Shown: positions 11,401 to 23,410 of the stretch, one piece after another
How positions within the stretch are numbered: position 1 is the stretch's first letter
Layout: the number at the start of each line of letters is the position of its first letter
DNA from: Branchiostoma floridae
Taxonomy: Eukaryota; Chordata; Leptocardii; Amphioxiformes; Branchiostomatidae
Assembly: GCF_000003815.2 (NCBI RefSeq)
Contig: NC_049996.1
Location: 15,916,407 to 15,980,406 of the forward strand
Direction: 5' to 3'
DNA length: 64,000 bases
Notes under the pieces: generated by a model
What the model was told of the DNA's origin: nothing
Databases searched by the model: none
The model's input: only the letters and a program-made list of their open reading frames with translations
Translations under genes and position numbers: made by a program

Positions 11401-14400
11401 CCCTTTCTTCCTCTCACTTTGTACACCCGACCCTCTCCAGGCCAACTATTTTGTCATTTCTACCTGGAATCGATCGCTCCTGAGATGGTTGATGAGAAGT
11501 CTCCAGTTCTTGGTGTCGTAGTTCACTCTGTAAAACCCGACTTGCTCCACGTTTCCCAGAATCCAATCTTCTGTGCCCGCTCCCTCCAGATCAATGACCT
11601 TGGTATCTAGATAATGAGAAAAGCGTTGACCTCTGTGAAATATTCAGAGTTTCTTGTATGTTCTGTTACAATCACCAAACACAGGAGGGGCATCTTCACT
11701 GGATAGTTTTAAAGAGCATTTGCAGATAGATGTGCAAAAGCTAGGTGTGATAAGTTGTTCAGTGTAATATAACCAGCTGCTGCCACACCGCGTGCCTGCA
11801 AAGCTGGTGCGTTACACCAAAAGGCGGTTATACCGGCTTTATATTAATGATAATCTTTATTGAAATTTCATGCCCAAGGGCCAATTGCATACAAAGTGAA
11901 GCAGTAAGTGGTATACATAATCATACTTAACAAAGAAGGAAAATGATACTCATGGATAAATCAAATAACCATAGGGAATAACGACTAAAATAAGCTATTT
12001 GATGGGTTTGGCTTATCAAACTCTTATTCAAGTACAGATACAGGTTGTTATTAATAAGTTATGCAAATAAGGTTAAGATTTAAAACAACATTTATGCATT
12101 GATTGCTTTCTGTCACTCTACAATGAGCAATTTAGTATCATTTGGAAATTGTGTAATACAAACAGCAATACCTCCACCTAAATAAGTGGCCTCTTCCATT
12201 GACCTCTTGACCTGAAATGTCTGTCAGCTGTCAGCCAAGCTTGATAGACACAACCATTTTTACACAACCATTGCTTTATTCACACCTGAGCAGCGACCCA
12301 GTCAGAATTGCCCTGATGAAGGTGACAGACGGTCACTGAAACGTTGGTGAGAATAAAGCAATGGCTGTGTGAAAAGAGTCTCTTTAGTCACAGACAAACA
12401 TACAAACTGAAAAACAATGCATACATACAAGGAGATGGCAATGCATACAAACTACTACATGTACATGTATATTTTGTTTACCTGTTGTCTGTGTCAGCCA
12501 CAGACTGTTGGGGTTCCTCTTCTCTCCATGTTTGGTTGTAAAGCTGACAGGCACATACCATTTATGCCTGGACAGTGTAAAGAATAAGAATTTACGTTAT
12601 TATTTACAGTATTTTAGCACACTTGTAAGAAAAGGTACAAGTTTACATTTAACCAGTATTTCAGCACCAAGAAAAGGGTATGAGTAGAAACGTAAACCTC
12701 GACATATAGGTGGTGGCTGTTTTCCACAGTGTTATCACGTCTGCTTAACAGCATTGTGTCAACCGAGAACTTAAGACACTGCAACAAAACTCCTTTGGTT
12801 ACTACTGCAAGATAACCCCCCAAGAAAATGAAGGAATTTATGGTACAAAAAATTTGGATACCAGGATCACAATAGTACCAAAAGTATAATATCTATTGTC
12901 TAAATGACTATTGTATTGGGCATGAAATTACAACATCTCTTTCACTTGTCATAATAAATTTGTTCCAAAAAGCTTATCAAAGAAAGTCAAATTTGCTAAA
13001 GCCAGTTCCATTAGATTGTAGGACAAACAGAGGCAGCAAAACAATTTTAGTACTGTATATTCAAATTCATTTAAAGGCACCCAGTGTAATTTTAGAGCAT
13101 TAAGATTGGACATATTTTGGATAGGACAGTCAGTACGATATTGACATTTACTGCACAGTACTAGATTTTCAATGAGTTCTCCCCACGCAATGACGTCTCA
13201 TTTTTGTTCAGATGAAGGTCGATAAGCAATAGGATAGTTTTATCTAACTTACTGTGTGTAAGAATCACTTGAAAGTCGAATGTGAAAAAATGAGTTTCAA
13301 GGCCCTAAAATTGCATTTGGTGCCATTAAAACCTACCCAAACTTTGAGTCTGGCACGTTGCTGCTAGCAGAAGCATCTTTAAGAAAGTGTTGCTGAGTTA
13401 CGTCCATCTTGCCACTGCTGTAGTCTCTGGTGAAGGTTACAACCGGATACCCCATCTGGAGAGTCCATGTGTCCATCATGGACTTCACATTGAGATCCGA
13501 CTGCCCATCTTGAGCCAAAGCCTGACAATACCAGACAGAGTCAAGAAAAGCATTAAAGCTTTAGCAGTTAAGACTGAAAAGAAGTCTCTGAAAATAAGTC
13601 TTTTATTGTCTGCTGTGTTTAGTTTTGGGGATAAACTTATTACCCTATCCTTTTGCACCACCACTCCACTTGTAGATTTCTTAGGGGCCTCTCATAGTCT
13701 TATCTCAGCTTCTTGTCAATAACTCTGAACTTAGCCAAAGCTCTGTGTAGTGTTGTCACTGGTGTAATCTCATTTGAAACCATGAAATTCAGTTTTTCTG
13801 CAGATGCGCTCTACAGCTAACTGTTTCAGCACCAAGGACAGAGAAGCCAATACCAGCGGACAGTACAGCATCATTTAAGTCTCACAAACATGCAAATGAA
13901 GCATCTCTCACGAGCATGCAAATGAGGTACTTTGTTCTATAGTAGGTGGGTTTCAGCACCAACGACAAAGGAACCCATACTTTTGGAACTTGGAGTGTGG
14001 AATGCACTAAAATGTTGAAAATGGAAGTATTGAGAGTCCCAGGTATGTGACCTTGGTATTGCAGCAGATTCTTGTGTGGTTTTCCTTTGCTTAGACTTCG
14101 CCAACTGGATAACTGTTCAATGTTATTGCAACAAAGTTAGATAGATATCATAATATTTTATACACATTAAGTTAACTGAACCAGTCTGCTAAATTTGCCT
14201 TATGAAGTGGTAAGATACTGTGAGATAATCACCTGTGTGAACTCCTCCCACAGCTGTTCTTGGATGGTACTACTGTACGCATTGTTTTGCAGGTAGTTCT
14301 GTAACAAACAAGACAACATCCAAATTCAATTTCATTAGGATATTAAAGTTTAAAATTTCTTTTATAATACAACAAGTTAAGTCTCACCTGCTTCGATGCC

Positions 14401-17400
14401 GGATCTTTCTCAGAGTTTCTAACTGGAGTTCTCCATCTTCTTCTAGTAAGAAGCTCTGAGGAAGATGTTTGATAGACATTCAAACATGCAGATATAAGCA
14501 GGCAAGACTTTACTTTATTAAAAGAAAAACAGAAACTCAATAACTACCTAGTATATGAATCATGCTTCAGGTTAGATTTTTATGGAGATGGTGAATTGAT
14601 TGCTAATACCAGTAATCCTAAACTTAAACCTTTATTTACCTGGAAGGCTTTCCTGAAGATGTTCTCTCCAACAGAATGGTGCAGCATTCTCATCAGTGAT
14701 GCTCCCTGAGGAAAACAAGAGTTTTCAATAAAATATATGAAATACATGGCATAGTCCTGATATTAACCATTTTGAAGTAGATTTGTACTGAAGGTTTGAT
14801 GTACATTTTCAATAAGTGCAAGGCTACCAGAATATTGTCAATGATTCTATGAGAAAAAGTGTGAAAAGGAGACAATAGCAACCAACCTTCAAGTATGTGA
14901 TGTCATCGAAAAGTTCTCCAATTTCGCTCGTTCGGTGGACCGGTTGGTAGACAGGACGTGAGGAAGCCAGAGAGTCCTTTTCCATGGCTGCCCTCACTTC
15001 ACATGTAAGCAGGTCCAGCTGTAACAACAAACAAACAAACAAACAAATAAACAAGAATTCAAAAATCTTGTATACCACCATGCAATGTTTGGAGGACAGC
15101 CTTTTTTGGTTGAGTTCTAGCACTGGAAAGGGATATGAAATCTTTAATCTGACATCTAAGTAATGAAAATGTTCTAGAACCGTTTTCCAACATATTCTCT
15201 TTTCTGTTGAAATGTGTGGTATGTCATTCTGTATGATTAGAATATGGGTAAAAATTACAAATGACCAGAAGGGCAGATGTCACAGTTGAGTTGCACAGTA
15301 GAAGGCACATAATGGGAATACGATAATTGTAGTGCCGCCTAAAATCCTTCAAAATCCTCTTTTTCCTTGCAATGGAAATTTTGGCCCAACCTGGAGACTT
15401 TTTAAGTTAGAATGAGCAGGTAGCGTCTTCTTACCACTTTCAAGTCTGGTTCAGCAAAATCCGCTCCGAGCCTTTCAAAGTAGGACGTAATTCCCTCGTT
15501 CAGCCAGATTCCATCCCACCACTTCATGGTCACCAGGTCACCAAACCACTGTCAGAACAAGAAATCAAAGTATTGTACATTTTGTAAATTATTGTGAATT
15601 TCTTGCTGCTGTTCACTGTGAAGTACAATGGCAAAGTTGGTAAATTGTGAGTTCGATCCCTAGCCAAGTCATATCAGCAAATTTAAGACTAGTAACGTCC
15701 TGCTTTCTGCTTGGCACTCAACATTTCGGAATGAGATCACATTTGTGTCCCCAACATGCCAGGCTCCCTGTCTGGCAAACCAGTTCAATAGTCAAAACTC
15801 AGGGGAAACACTGGAGAAACAGTCACCTAGCAGAAGAGGTGATATCTCCTGTGTGTATCCTCCCTTTTTTCCCTAGTCAGAGGGGACTTTATGTTTGCTT
15901 TGGAGGATATATATCTGAAAGGTTTTCTTATTGCCAATTAGGGACTGTGATTCCAATGTGTTTCTCATGAGTTTCATGGTAATCAATCACTCCTAGGAGG
16001 ACGCCTGAGCATAGCAGACAGCAGGCTGGCAGGTCCTTGTGTTTCTGAGGCCAATATGTGTCTACTCTACTGTATGACTATCTATCTATCTATATCAATA
16101 CTGACCAAAACCCACTACAGGGTATCCCGGTAGTGGGACAAACTATACTTTGCAACCAATAATAAGTGCTGAAACATAGACATCACAGCCTAATTGTTCT
16201 ATCAAGACTCTATCTGAGTGTGCACAAAACAAACTGTTACGTACCATATGTGCCAGCTCATGTGATACCACGTGAGAGACTTTTTGTTTAGCCTTTGCGG
16301 ACGGAGCCTCGGCGTCGTACAGCAGAGCTGTCTCCTCGAACATGATGAGACCCCAGTTCTCCATCCCTCCCATGGGGAAGTCGGGAATCGCAGCAAGATC
16401 TGTTGAAAATCACACAGGTCATAAAGCTTTACACGATAAAACTTTATAACTGTTTGCATTGTCCTTATTTTTGTGGGTTTTGCTGTTACATTTCATCAGG
16501 AAATCATGACAAGTGTATAGTATTACTTCTGAATTAATTGTAAAGGATTGTTCTTCATGCAAATTATTCAAAACCCTTCAAAAACGCCCTTCCCCTCCCA
16601 CCACAGACTACTAATTCATGGGGAGGTATAAATTGTTTTTCTATAGTTCTTTTGGCAGCAATCTAGATTCCATATTTCTAATTCAGGTTCACGGTACAGT
16701 GACCTTCCCATTAATTAGTAGCCTCTACCAAATGACCTGGAACGTCGATCTGTCAGGGTTGATAAAATACTATCTAAACTCCACTACCTGTCACTTTCTT
16801 AGCTAACCATTTGCCCTCCACTTTCTCGCCATTCTATGAACCGGTGCAATGGCCTAGTGGGTAGAGTGTTCGCCTTGCATTCGGTAGGTCGTGAGTTCAA
16901 ACCCCGGCCGAGTCATACCAAAGACTTTAAAAATGGTACATGCTTCTTTCTCTGCTTAGCACTCAGCATTCGGGAAAGAGTATGGAAGTTGAACACACAC
17001 CACTACCAGTGGACTAGCCCCCTGCTGTAGTGATTGCGTTGTGTGGCCCAAGGGCTACTGAAACGGAGATGGGCGCCGCCCTATGCGCCATCAGGCGCGG
17101 GAAGGAACTTTGACTTTTGACTATGGTGAGATGTGTATATAGCACTTGAAAAACAACAGACACACTATTAAAGTATAAGCTAACCTCTTTACACCAGCTA
17201 TCGAACATTTTACATTACCTAATTTTGGTAGAGGGTAAGAGACGCCCAGGTAGTCCCCAAAATAAGTGAGGATCTTCTCGGAGATGCCCAGAGAGTAGGC
17301 TCCCTTTCCCTCCGCTATGGCTGATGGTCGGGCTGATACATTGATCTGGAAATAAACAATAATTATAAAGGGTAAATGCAGTCTAAAAGCTTTTTTAAAG

Positions 17401-20400
17401 GTTGTAAGGCCACACCAATTTAATTTCTTGGTTCACGGATTCGCTCGCTCCTATTTTTTGGAAAAAAAATAAAAATCAAGATTACCACTCAGCAAATTTT
17501 CACCATTAATGAAACAATTCACCAACTTCCTGGTGCAGCAAATTGGCCTTTACATGTATATTATAAGCTCCTTAAAGTGTGGGTACATGTGTTGTTACTG
17601 TACAATAATAGTGTTTTTGTACTTTTTTCAAGCTGAAAACTTTTTTTTCTTTATGTTTTGGATTAGCCCTTACCTTTACCCCAACCATTTTACAAGTTTT
17701 ATTTTTATTTTTATTTCGCCCTCTCGCTTCATATTTTTTATGAAAAAATCCGTGAACCAAGAAATTAAATTGGTGTGGCCTAAGGGCACTGAGTTGTTAT
17801 CCACTGTGTCTAGGGCATGGTATTGGAAGGCGGAGCCCATTACCCTGACTCCTTTCACTGCCTTTTACATTGCACCTCCCCCAGCAATTTCAGGTACCCA
17901 TTTTTACATCTGGGTGGAGTGAGGAAGTTGTGTAGAGTGCCATCCCCAAGAACATAACATCGGTGGCATGTCAGGGGATTCAAACCCAGTACCTCTGGAT
18001 TCTGGGTCAAACACCCTAACCATTATGCCAATATGACACCAGATTATTGTTTGGAGAAACTGAGTCAGCTGAGGGATGACTGCAGTGCGATAGATTTCGG
18101 TTAGCTGAGGAATGAGTCTACTTTACTATAAACTGAATATTTGTTATAACATCAAGGTAGAAATAGTGATTCTTTCGTACAAGCAGAGATCATTTTTTCT
18201 TAGGTATACTGCCAACAACTCACTTAAGAACAACAAGAGCGCAGAAAGGTTTCCTGCGCTTTGACAGCAAACAAATAATTTAACTGCAAACAGGACAGGA
18301 GTGCCATACCTCAATCCCCGACCTTGTCTTGAGCCCCACTGACGTAAGGTCAGACACAACAAATGCGAAGAGATAGGTCGCCATCTTGGGTGACGTCATG
18401 AAATGATCTTTGACCCAGCCGTCTTCTCTGCAAAATATTGCAGCAATCCAACAGGTTAGTTTTGACATGATTGATTCTACCAACTCTGAACTCTACATGT
18501 ACTGCCTGTCACTGACACTGCAAGTCTGAGCTTTTTGACTGTATTTTCTGTCACCTAGTGGTGGAATATCGTGATTATATAGCATATGGAAATAACTGAC
18601 ATCACTGACATCACAGACCAAAACGGATATCTCCATATGCAAAGGTGACAAAAGTATTGATACCTGACATTTCCCTGATTTGGTTTGTGTTTCCTACTAT
18701 ATATGGAAACTCAGCATTTAACCCATTCGCAATGTATGATTTAACACACATTTAACTCACTGTATTGTTTCATTTATTTCACTATTCTTTTGAATGTTTA
18801 ATTGATTTATTTAAAAGTTATTAAAGGTATTATTAGCCTTTACATAAGCATAAATATTTATTGCCTTTTTGTGCAAACAAATGAATAAATAAACAAAGTT
18901 AGCAAACAAAACTTCCATACCTCTTGACGCTACGTTCTACCGGCATGTTTGACATTGCCTGGTACTCAGCTTGGTGGATGAGAGTCACTTTGAACGTGGC
19001 TTTCAGGGCAGGTTCGTCAAAACATGGAAAAGCCTTTCGCGCCCCTGTCGGCTCGAAGTGAGTTGTCACCAGGTATCTGTGAAAAAATAGAGACAACCTG
19101 AGTAAGATGACATGGGGAATGTGATTGCATGTCTCAGTACATTATAGCAACCTTACCAAACACCGGACTGCCGCAGCTGCGTTTCAAAGATGTTTGCAAG
19201 AGGCACTTAAGGGCTCTTGATATTGATACAGAACACTGGGAGGACCTTGCAAGCGGCAGATACAACTGAAGATGTACACTGTCCAGGCAGCTAAAATCAG
19301 GAGAAACCAGACTGATGCGCATGGCAGAAGAAAAGCGGATCCTGCGAAAAGAACTCTGCAACAGACCTCAGTCAGTTTATAGATGTGCCCTGTGTGCCAG
19401 AGACTGTCATTGTCGTATAGGACTGTTTAGCCACAGTTGACGCTGTAGGGCTGATATCAATTAGGATTTTACCATGGTCAATATTGACCGAAGGAGGCCA
19501 TACATGTATATATATACCTAAAGAGATTCGGAGTTTGAATCCTGGATGCTGTTGCTTACCTGACATGCAGTACACCTGGCCTGTATTTTCCATGCAAGCA
19601 GAGGTTGGGTCGTGGAAGGGAGCTAGCCGGTAAAAATCCCGACATCTACTATCTCTGCGACCCAACCTCTGCTTGGAGAATAGCACACATTGTCAAGCAC
19701 TGTTCATGATGAAAACCGCCAGGGGAATTTCCCCAGGACAATGATTGAAAACTGTAACCATATAGTGTCTTCTCTGCCACATTGTTAGCAGTAGAAAAAT
19801 TGATTTCAAATTAGCTTTTCAGTGAGCTTTACATGTGTTCAAGTTGACATTCTTAACACACTAGAACTCCTACCTTTTCTGCTTGTTTTTGTTGATGTAG
19901 GAGGACCGATACAGCCCAAACTGATGGTCACTGAGGACATTCCTAAAATGGATCTTCAGGTTGTAGACGCCATCTTTGGTGAGTTCACCGTCTAGCTTCA
20001 GCAATAGGAAGTCGTTTTCTGTGGAAAAGATGCCATATTCAATTACCACCTGCAAAACTACCGAAGTCACGGGTTCCTCTCTCAGCACTCGGTGTCCAGT
20101 GCGGAAGGTGCCTTCCGCACTGGAAGTCTTGTGCCGACGTTACGTCCGCACGAGTGCTGACAGTACCTTCCGCACTGGAAAACAAGTGACGATAATTCTC
20201 CCGCACTCGAAATCGAGTGCTGACAGCCTGCCTCCGTTACGTTGTAATATTTGGCATTTTTTATCCTCACTGAAAGTCATGTCCTTGACATTGGAGAATT
20301 CTTTTATTTATGATTTATGATTACTGGAAGTAGAGTTCAGAGTTCGTAGAATCGGTTAATATTATCAGCCTTCTCTCACAGGTGAGGTGACAGACATTCC

Positions 20401-22386
20401 AGGTCATGGGGTCAATGGAAGAGACTACCAATTCTCAGGGAGGTATAATAATCGTTTATAGTCCATGTTTTCACAGTCATTTAATATTTTGCATTTATTA
20501 TATGCTAGTTACCTCACCATACAGAAACAGTAAGTGATAAATGGACCCTTTTAATGTTAATCAAAAACCTTGTTTGCAGACTTAATGAACCTTAATCAAA
20601 CATTGAGAAACTCAAAGAATGAAGTATTAAATTCATAGAGGCATGAAATCTCTGAACTTTGTTGTATGTATGATAAAGAAAATTGACTTGCAGAACTCAC
20701 CTGAATGCAGTGACCAAGAAATAATGGTGGGAGAGGCGTCACCATCTTGCCCTTGCAAAATTGGTTGGGAATCCCCTCCAACGATTTCCAACTTGTCCGA
20801 AGCATGAAGCAGGATGTAGGAGGTGGGGACTTGGCATCGCACGGTGACGGTCACGCGGCCGAGCACGACAAACTCCTGCAGATCCACTTCCAGTCGCAAG
20901 TCGTAGTGGAGAGGTATGACGTTGTTTGGCAAACGCGTCGACTGAAAAGAACAAAATCTAATTGTGACTTTCCTAATTTTTTTTATCATCAATGTTTGAG
21001 CTCTGCTAATTCTGAATTCAAAGTATCTCACCATATGCACAATTTCCAGCTCACTCCATTTCACTGGACAAAGACAAAATCCAGAGATATGGAACCAAAT
21101 TTCTTTGCAAGAGGACTAATGGGTGAAGGAGGTGGTATATACAATTAGGCCTGCTGTCCAACGTTAAACTGAGACAGGGGGCGACACAGGTTATCTGTTA
21201 GTATGGGGCATTTCATGAAAAGGCGCGTGGCATTCAACATAAGGAAAAATCAACAGTACAAGTTAGATACTTGACAGGTGTGTGTTAAGGGGATCTTCAA
21301 ATAAGTTCAATTCCATCATGTCTTGCCAGTGTCACTTGTATGTGACTGTTTAACTTGGACTTCCAGGTTGCAATAAGTTTTTGAGTGCAAGGAAAATTCG
21401 ATGCTGCACAACTTAATCATTCTACATTTCAATCTAGAAAAGACCAAAAACTTCTGCAAATGACATACTTTAGGAACATGTTTACCTTGAAGTTCATATC
21501 CAAAAGATAAATAAGATAAATAAATAAATGAATAAATAAATATCCTTACCTGTAGAATTTGCTCTTCCCTTTTCCATGCCAGCATCTCTTCTACTTCCTG
21601 TAAACATAACAATATACAAGATCTGGTCTTGGTGTGTCTGTTTGTTTGTTTGTTTATTTGTTCCTTTGTTCATTCGATTAAGGCTCTAAATGAGGGTCTC
21701 TCATTTTATGTAATACTATTCAATTTCCTGCTGTATGTATGACAGAAGGAATATAAAATTTACAATAATGCATAATATATGAATGAAACAAGAAATTACG
21801 GCATAAACTGCACATATTTCACAGAGTTAACATGAGAAGTTTGATTTTGTGTTAGTGATGATGACACACTCCATTTTTGTTATGTCTTTGTTCTTAAGGT
21901 TATTGTTTCAATAGCAGAGTAGCCTGATAAAGGATTAACAATTAAACTGTGTTTTGAGGAACATTTGACCACCATTTCAAATGTGTAGCACAGGAATATA
22001 ACTTTTGTATTACTTTAAGAGCAGAGATATTGTCCAAGAAGACAGCACCAGCAAGAATAAGAAAACTCAAGAGTCAGCAAATCTTGTCTTAAGTTTCAAC
22101 ATTGGACATCTGTAGTGTAATAAGTTCACCCATAGGCATACCTCCAAGTCATCCAGTGAGTGGCTTATGTCTGCCAAAGCCTGCCTCTCAAACACGTCAC
22201 AGCCGACTGCAACAAAAACAGGAAAACATTCAAATTTGTATTTTGACAAATACCTGGTGAGGAAATAACAGATTTTTGAAAGAAGGTAAAAATAGACTTA
22301 TAATAAATTGTCATTGAAGAGAGCTCACCATTCCTGAGGAGTGGTAGAAGACACAGCATAAGCAGTAGCTCCACAATCTTGTTCAT
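5424..22386 (-). CDS. M1-family zinc aminopeptidase (aminopeptidase N-like), 24 coding exons
   Basis: Exons, 5' to 3': 22329-22386, 22142-22206, 21550-21597, 20701-20941, 19874-20018, 18921-19076, 18310-18427, 17219-17345, 16245-16399, 15435-15548, 14887-15018, 14640-14705, 14233-14298, 13337-13521, 12482-12567, 11464-11606, 10991-11046, 10470-10620, 9694-9770, 9036-9143, 8457-8624, 7649-7792, 6402-6480, 5424-5573. All junctions are GT-AG and in phase, giving 2838 nt (945 aa). It would release N-terminal residues from peptides. The order is a hydrophobic signal or anchor (about 3-18), N-terminal beta domain, exopeptidase motif GGMEN (330-334, family usual GAMEN), zinc site HELAH (366-370) with third ligand in WLNEG (Glu389), catalytic Tyr451 in DDITYLKG, then [17 protein letters not shown] and a helical C-terminal domain ([11 protein letters not shown]). 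The length fits the family. No C-terminal anchor is seen, so it is secreted or held by its N-terminus. Exon 21550-21597 adds a charged helix absent from my memory of vertebrate homologues. Active protease likely; substrate unknown. Confidence 0.93.
5600..6015. mobile_element. Rearranged repeat: GAAACGT module plus GGTCC element copy
   Basis: In the last aminopeptidase intron. 5600-5690 (minus sense) carries CTGACGA...GAAACGTCTG. 5690-6015 matches the interior and GGTCC-rich end of the element at 35010-35438, including CCAAAACGTGTGAATGCCTG. The copy lacks clean ends. Confidence 0.6.
6167..6330 (-). repeat. Interspersed repeat, LINE-tail-like
   Basis: (TTTG)n/(TTTA)n followed by CCAGGGGTACATGTCGCC. 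A similar block at 52560-52660 reads AACCAGGGACAACATGTCGCC. A simple-repeat end joined to a conserved unit suggests the 3' end of a retroelement on the minus strand. Confidence 0.45.
6524..6733. mobile_element. MITE-like element, TIR TACTGTAATTC
   Basis: Begins TACTGTAATTCCTG and ends GCGAATTACAGTA, with inner inverted blocks built on CACGGT/CCGTGA. About 210 bp, non-coding, in the last-but-one aminopeptidase intron. Confidence 0.6.
7329..7562. mobile_element. MITE-like element with about 75-bp inverted repeats and G runs
   Basis: Left arm (AGCCTCTGTTGCAGTCTTTG, G runs, CAACGTTGG) is the reverse complement of the right arm (CCAACGTTG, C runs, CAAAGACTGCAACGGAGGCT). About 234 bp, in an aminopeptidase intron 86 bp from exon 7649-7792. 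Confidence 0.7.
8104..8295. mobile_element. TACTGTAAATGC-family MITE
   Basis: Starts TACTGTAAAATGC, ends ATTTACAGTA. The interior has repeated AAACCACCGCGAA and the block GTAAGAGACTACAGTGCATG, shared with copies at 40813, 44778, 51363 and 62613. It sits between direct repeats of about 45 bp (near 8061 and 8329, CTTGCCAGTTTACTGTATTC), a local duplication. Confidence 0.8.
10271..10432. mobile_element. CTCCAAGCAGA-family MITE with perfect 10-bp target duplication
   Basis: 162-bp palindromic element starting AGTCTCCAAGCAGACC and ending GGTCTGCTTGGAGACT. The flanks are identical: AAACCCTCTT at 10261-10270 and 10433-10442. A 9-10 bp target duplication is typical of Mutator-like transposases. It lies 38 bp from exon 10470-10620 of the aminopeptidase. 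Confidence 0.85.
11850..11990 (-). mobile_element. LINE 3' tail fragment
   Basis: TAATCTTTATTGAAATTTCATGCCC resembles the tail of the LINE remnant at 47478 (TTTATTGCACATTCATGCCC). On the minus strand this is a 3' end with CAATAAAG. No frame is retained. Confidence 0.45.
12262..12370 (+). ncRNA. Hairpin with hammerhead-ribozyme-like core (candidate)
   Basis: Outer arms 12262-12286 and 12346-12370 pair over 25 bp with two mismatches. Inside lie CTGATGA (12313-12319), a 5-bp stem (GTGAC 12322-12326 with GTCAC 12332-12336) and GAAAC (12338-12342). This is the order CUGAUGA, stem II, GAAA of hammerhead ribozymes. A canonical cleavage triplet joining stems III and I is not clear, so self-cleavage is unproven. 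It sits in an aminopeptidase intron and is probably part of a retroelement. Confidence 0.35.
15640..15745 (+). mobile_element. Truncated tRNA-derived SINE
   Basis: GTGAGTTCGATCCCTAGCCA and the following TCTGCTTGGCACTCAACATT match the B-box region and body of the fuller copy at 16839. Confidence 0.6.
16839..17125 (+). mobile_element. tRNA-derived SINE
   Basis: The first 75 or so bases look like a tRNA: an A-box-like TGGCCTAGTGGGTAGAGTGT, an anticodon-like loop with TGC, and the B-box-like GAGTTCAAACCC. A non-tRNA body follows, ending near GGAAGGAACTTTGACTTTTG. The acceptor stem pairs poorly, so it is not a working tRNA gene. Confidence 0.75.
17408..17780. mobile_element. 373-bp element with perfect 34-bp terminal inverted repeats, TAA duplication
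   Basis: 17408-17441 (starting GGCCACACCAATTTAATTTC) is the exact reverse complement of 17747-17780, flanked by TAA on both sides. A 3-bp TAA target is usual for PIF/Harbinger-type elements. It has no transposase, is AT-rich inside, and lies in the aminopeptidase intron upstream of exon 17219-17345. The perfect arms imply a young insertion. Confidence 0.85.
17785..18045 (-). mobile_element. SINE, second family, reverse orientation
   Basis: Shares GTTATCCACTGTGTC, the tract CACTGCCTTTTAC, ACCCATTTTTAC and a reverse B box (GGATTCAAACCCAGTACCTC) with 55935-56095 and 57105-57275 (reverse) and 30385-30830 (forward). Confidence 0.65.
19155..19440 (+). pseudogene. Non-LTR retrotransposon remnant (C-terminal reverse-transcriptase ORF end)
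   Basis: Plus-strand frames read [30 protein letters not shown], a stop, then [20 protein letters not shown]. These match the C-terminal tail and Cys-rich end typical of invertebrate LINE ORF2 proteins. A stop and frame shift show it is dead. It lies in an aminopeptidase intron, antisense to the gene. Confidence 0.7.
19588..19683. mobile_element. Small hairpin element (AAGCAGAGGTTGGGTCG)
   Basis: CAAGCAGAGGTTGGGTCG is mirrored by CGACCCAACCTCTGCTTG, with a CTAGCCGG block inside. It resembles the CTCCAAGCAGA family but has a different terminal sequence. Confidence 0.55.
20095..20220. repeat. Cluster of palindromes in aminopeptidase intron
   Basis: 20095-20124 is a palindrome with 14-bp arms (TCCAGTGCGGAAGG), 77 bp upstream (minus sense) of exon 19874-20018. 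One arm recurs at about 20164-20178, and 20203-20220 is a second palindrome (GCACTCGA arms). It may be a decayed element. Confidence 0.6.
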
Positions 22387-23319
22387 GTTGTTTTGCCTAC
22401 AGAAAACAAGAGAGTTTGTCTTCTATCAAATCCTAGAATACAGGACAAAAAGATTGCAATGATCACCAGCTTAAAGGTACAGCAGTAAAGCCTCAAACTT
22501 CTGAATAAAGCTAATATTGGGCTAGTCATGTTACATATGGTTTGACTCACGAGTATCACCATGAAAAAGGTTTCCTGATATATAAGTGGTGTCCATGACA
22601 GTTGCAATAAACATTAGAGTGCTATTTAAACATTAGAATGTGCTTTGCAAATTTGATATCTACTTTCAACATGTGAGTGCCTAGGATTCTTAGTATTTTA
22701 GACATGTCAGTATGCTCTTGAAGTTGAAGATTACCTTTGATATTTCAAAAATATATCCAAAACTACGCCTACGCACAAGTACCGTGATCACAGAAAGTTT
22801 CCTATTGTAGAAGTAGGCCGACAGGTGGTAATAAACTTTAAAGGTAACTCAAACACTTCTGCAATAACTCTCTTTCAATCCATAGTATAAGCAACGTCTG
22901 TGAAATTTTACCGAAAATGTTGGTCTATTCAGATCTTGTTTTGTTTTGACAATGATTTCAAGGGTGTTGCGTAAAGTATGCCGTGTTTTTTAGATGCGAA
23001 AATTGGGGGAAATGGCTAGAAAACTTCATTTGCCCGTTACCATGGCAACAGAGAGTTTTGATCTAAAGGAAAGCTATTTTGAGGGGTTGTGGACCAAGCA
23101 CTATTACTGTGTGTGCAAAATATGAGCCAAATCGGTCCCTACCACCCGATGATATTTTGATCATTATACTCGGACATTGCTTCGTCTCTGTACTTTTATT
23201 TGCATCTTGTCATGTTAATCTTGCATAAAAAAAAGACTACATAGACTCCGGTCGCAATCTCTAGACTCTGCCGACAGAATCACAAATCCTAACAGATCGT
23301 GATCTCCTGAAAATCTTAC

Positions 23320-23410
23320 CGTCCTACGTTGTCTGTTGAGCACCGAAAGCTCCGTCCACACAGGAGTTGTTGACTTCTTGAAACTGTCGGCGTTGTCACT
23401 TAGCAAAAAT
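23320..23410 (-). other. Probable 5' noncoding exon and promoter side of the aminopeptidase gene
   Basis: On the minus strand the sequence ends CAACGTAGGACG then GTAAGATT, a good donor. The ATG exon has a good acceptor (TTTTCTGTAG, exon from 22396), 10 nt before the ATG at 22384-22386. Splicing these would give a short 5' UTR. The transcription start is not visible. Confidence 0.4.

Noticed and set aside
16839-16915. Possible functional tRNA (anticodon-like TGC)
   Set aside because: Poor acceptor-stem pairing and a conserved non-tRNA body downstream identify a SINE.
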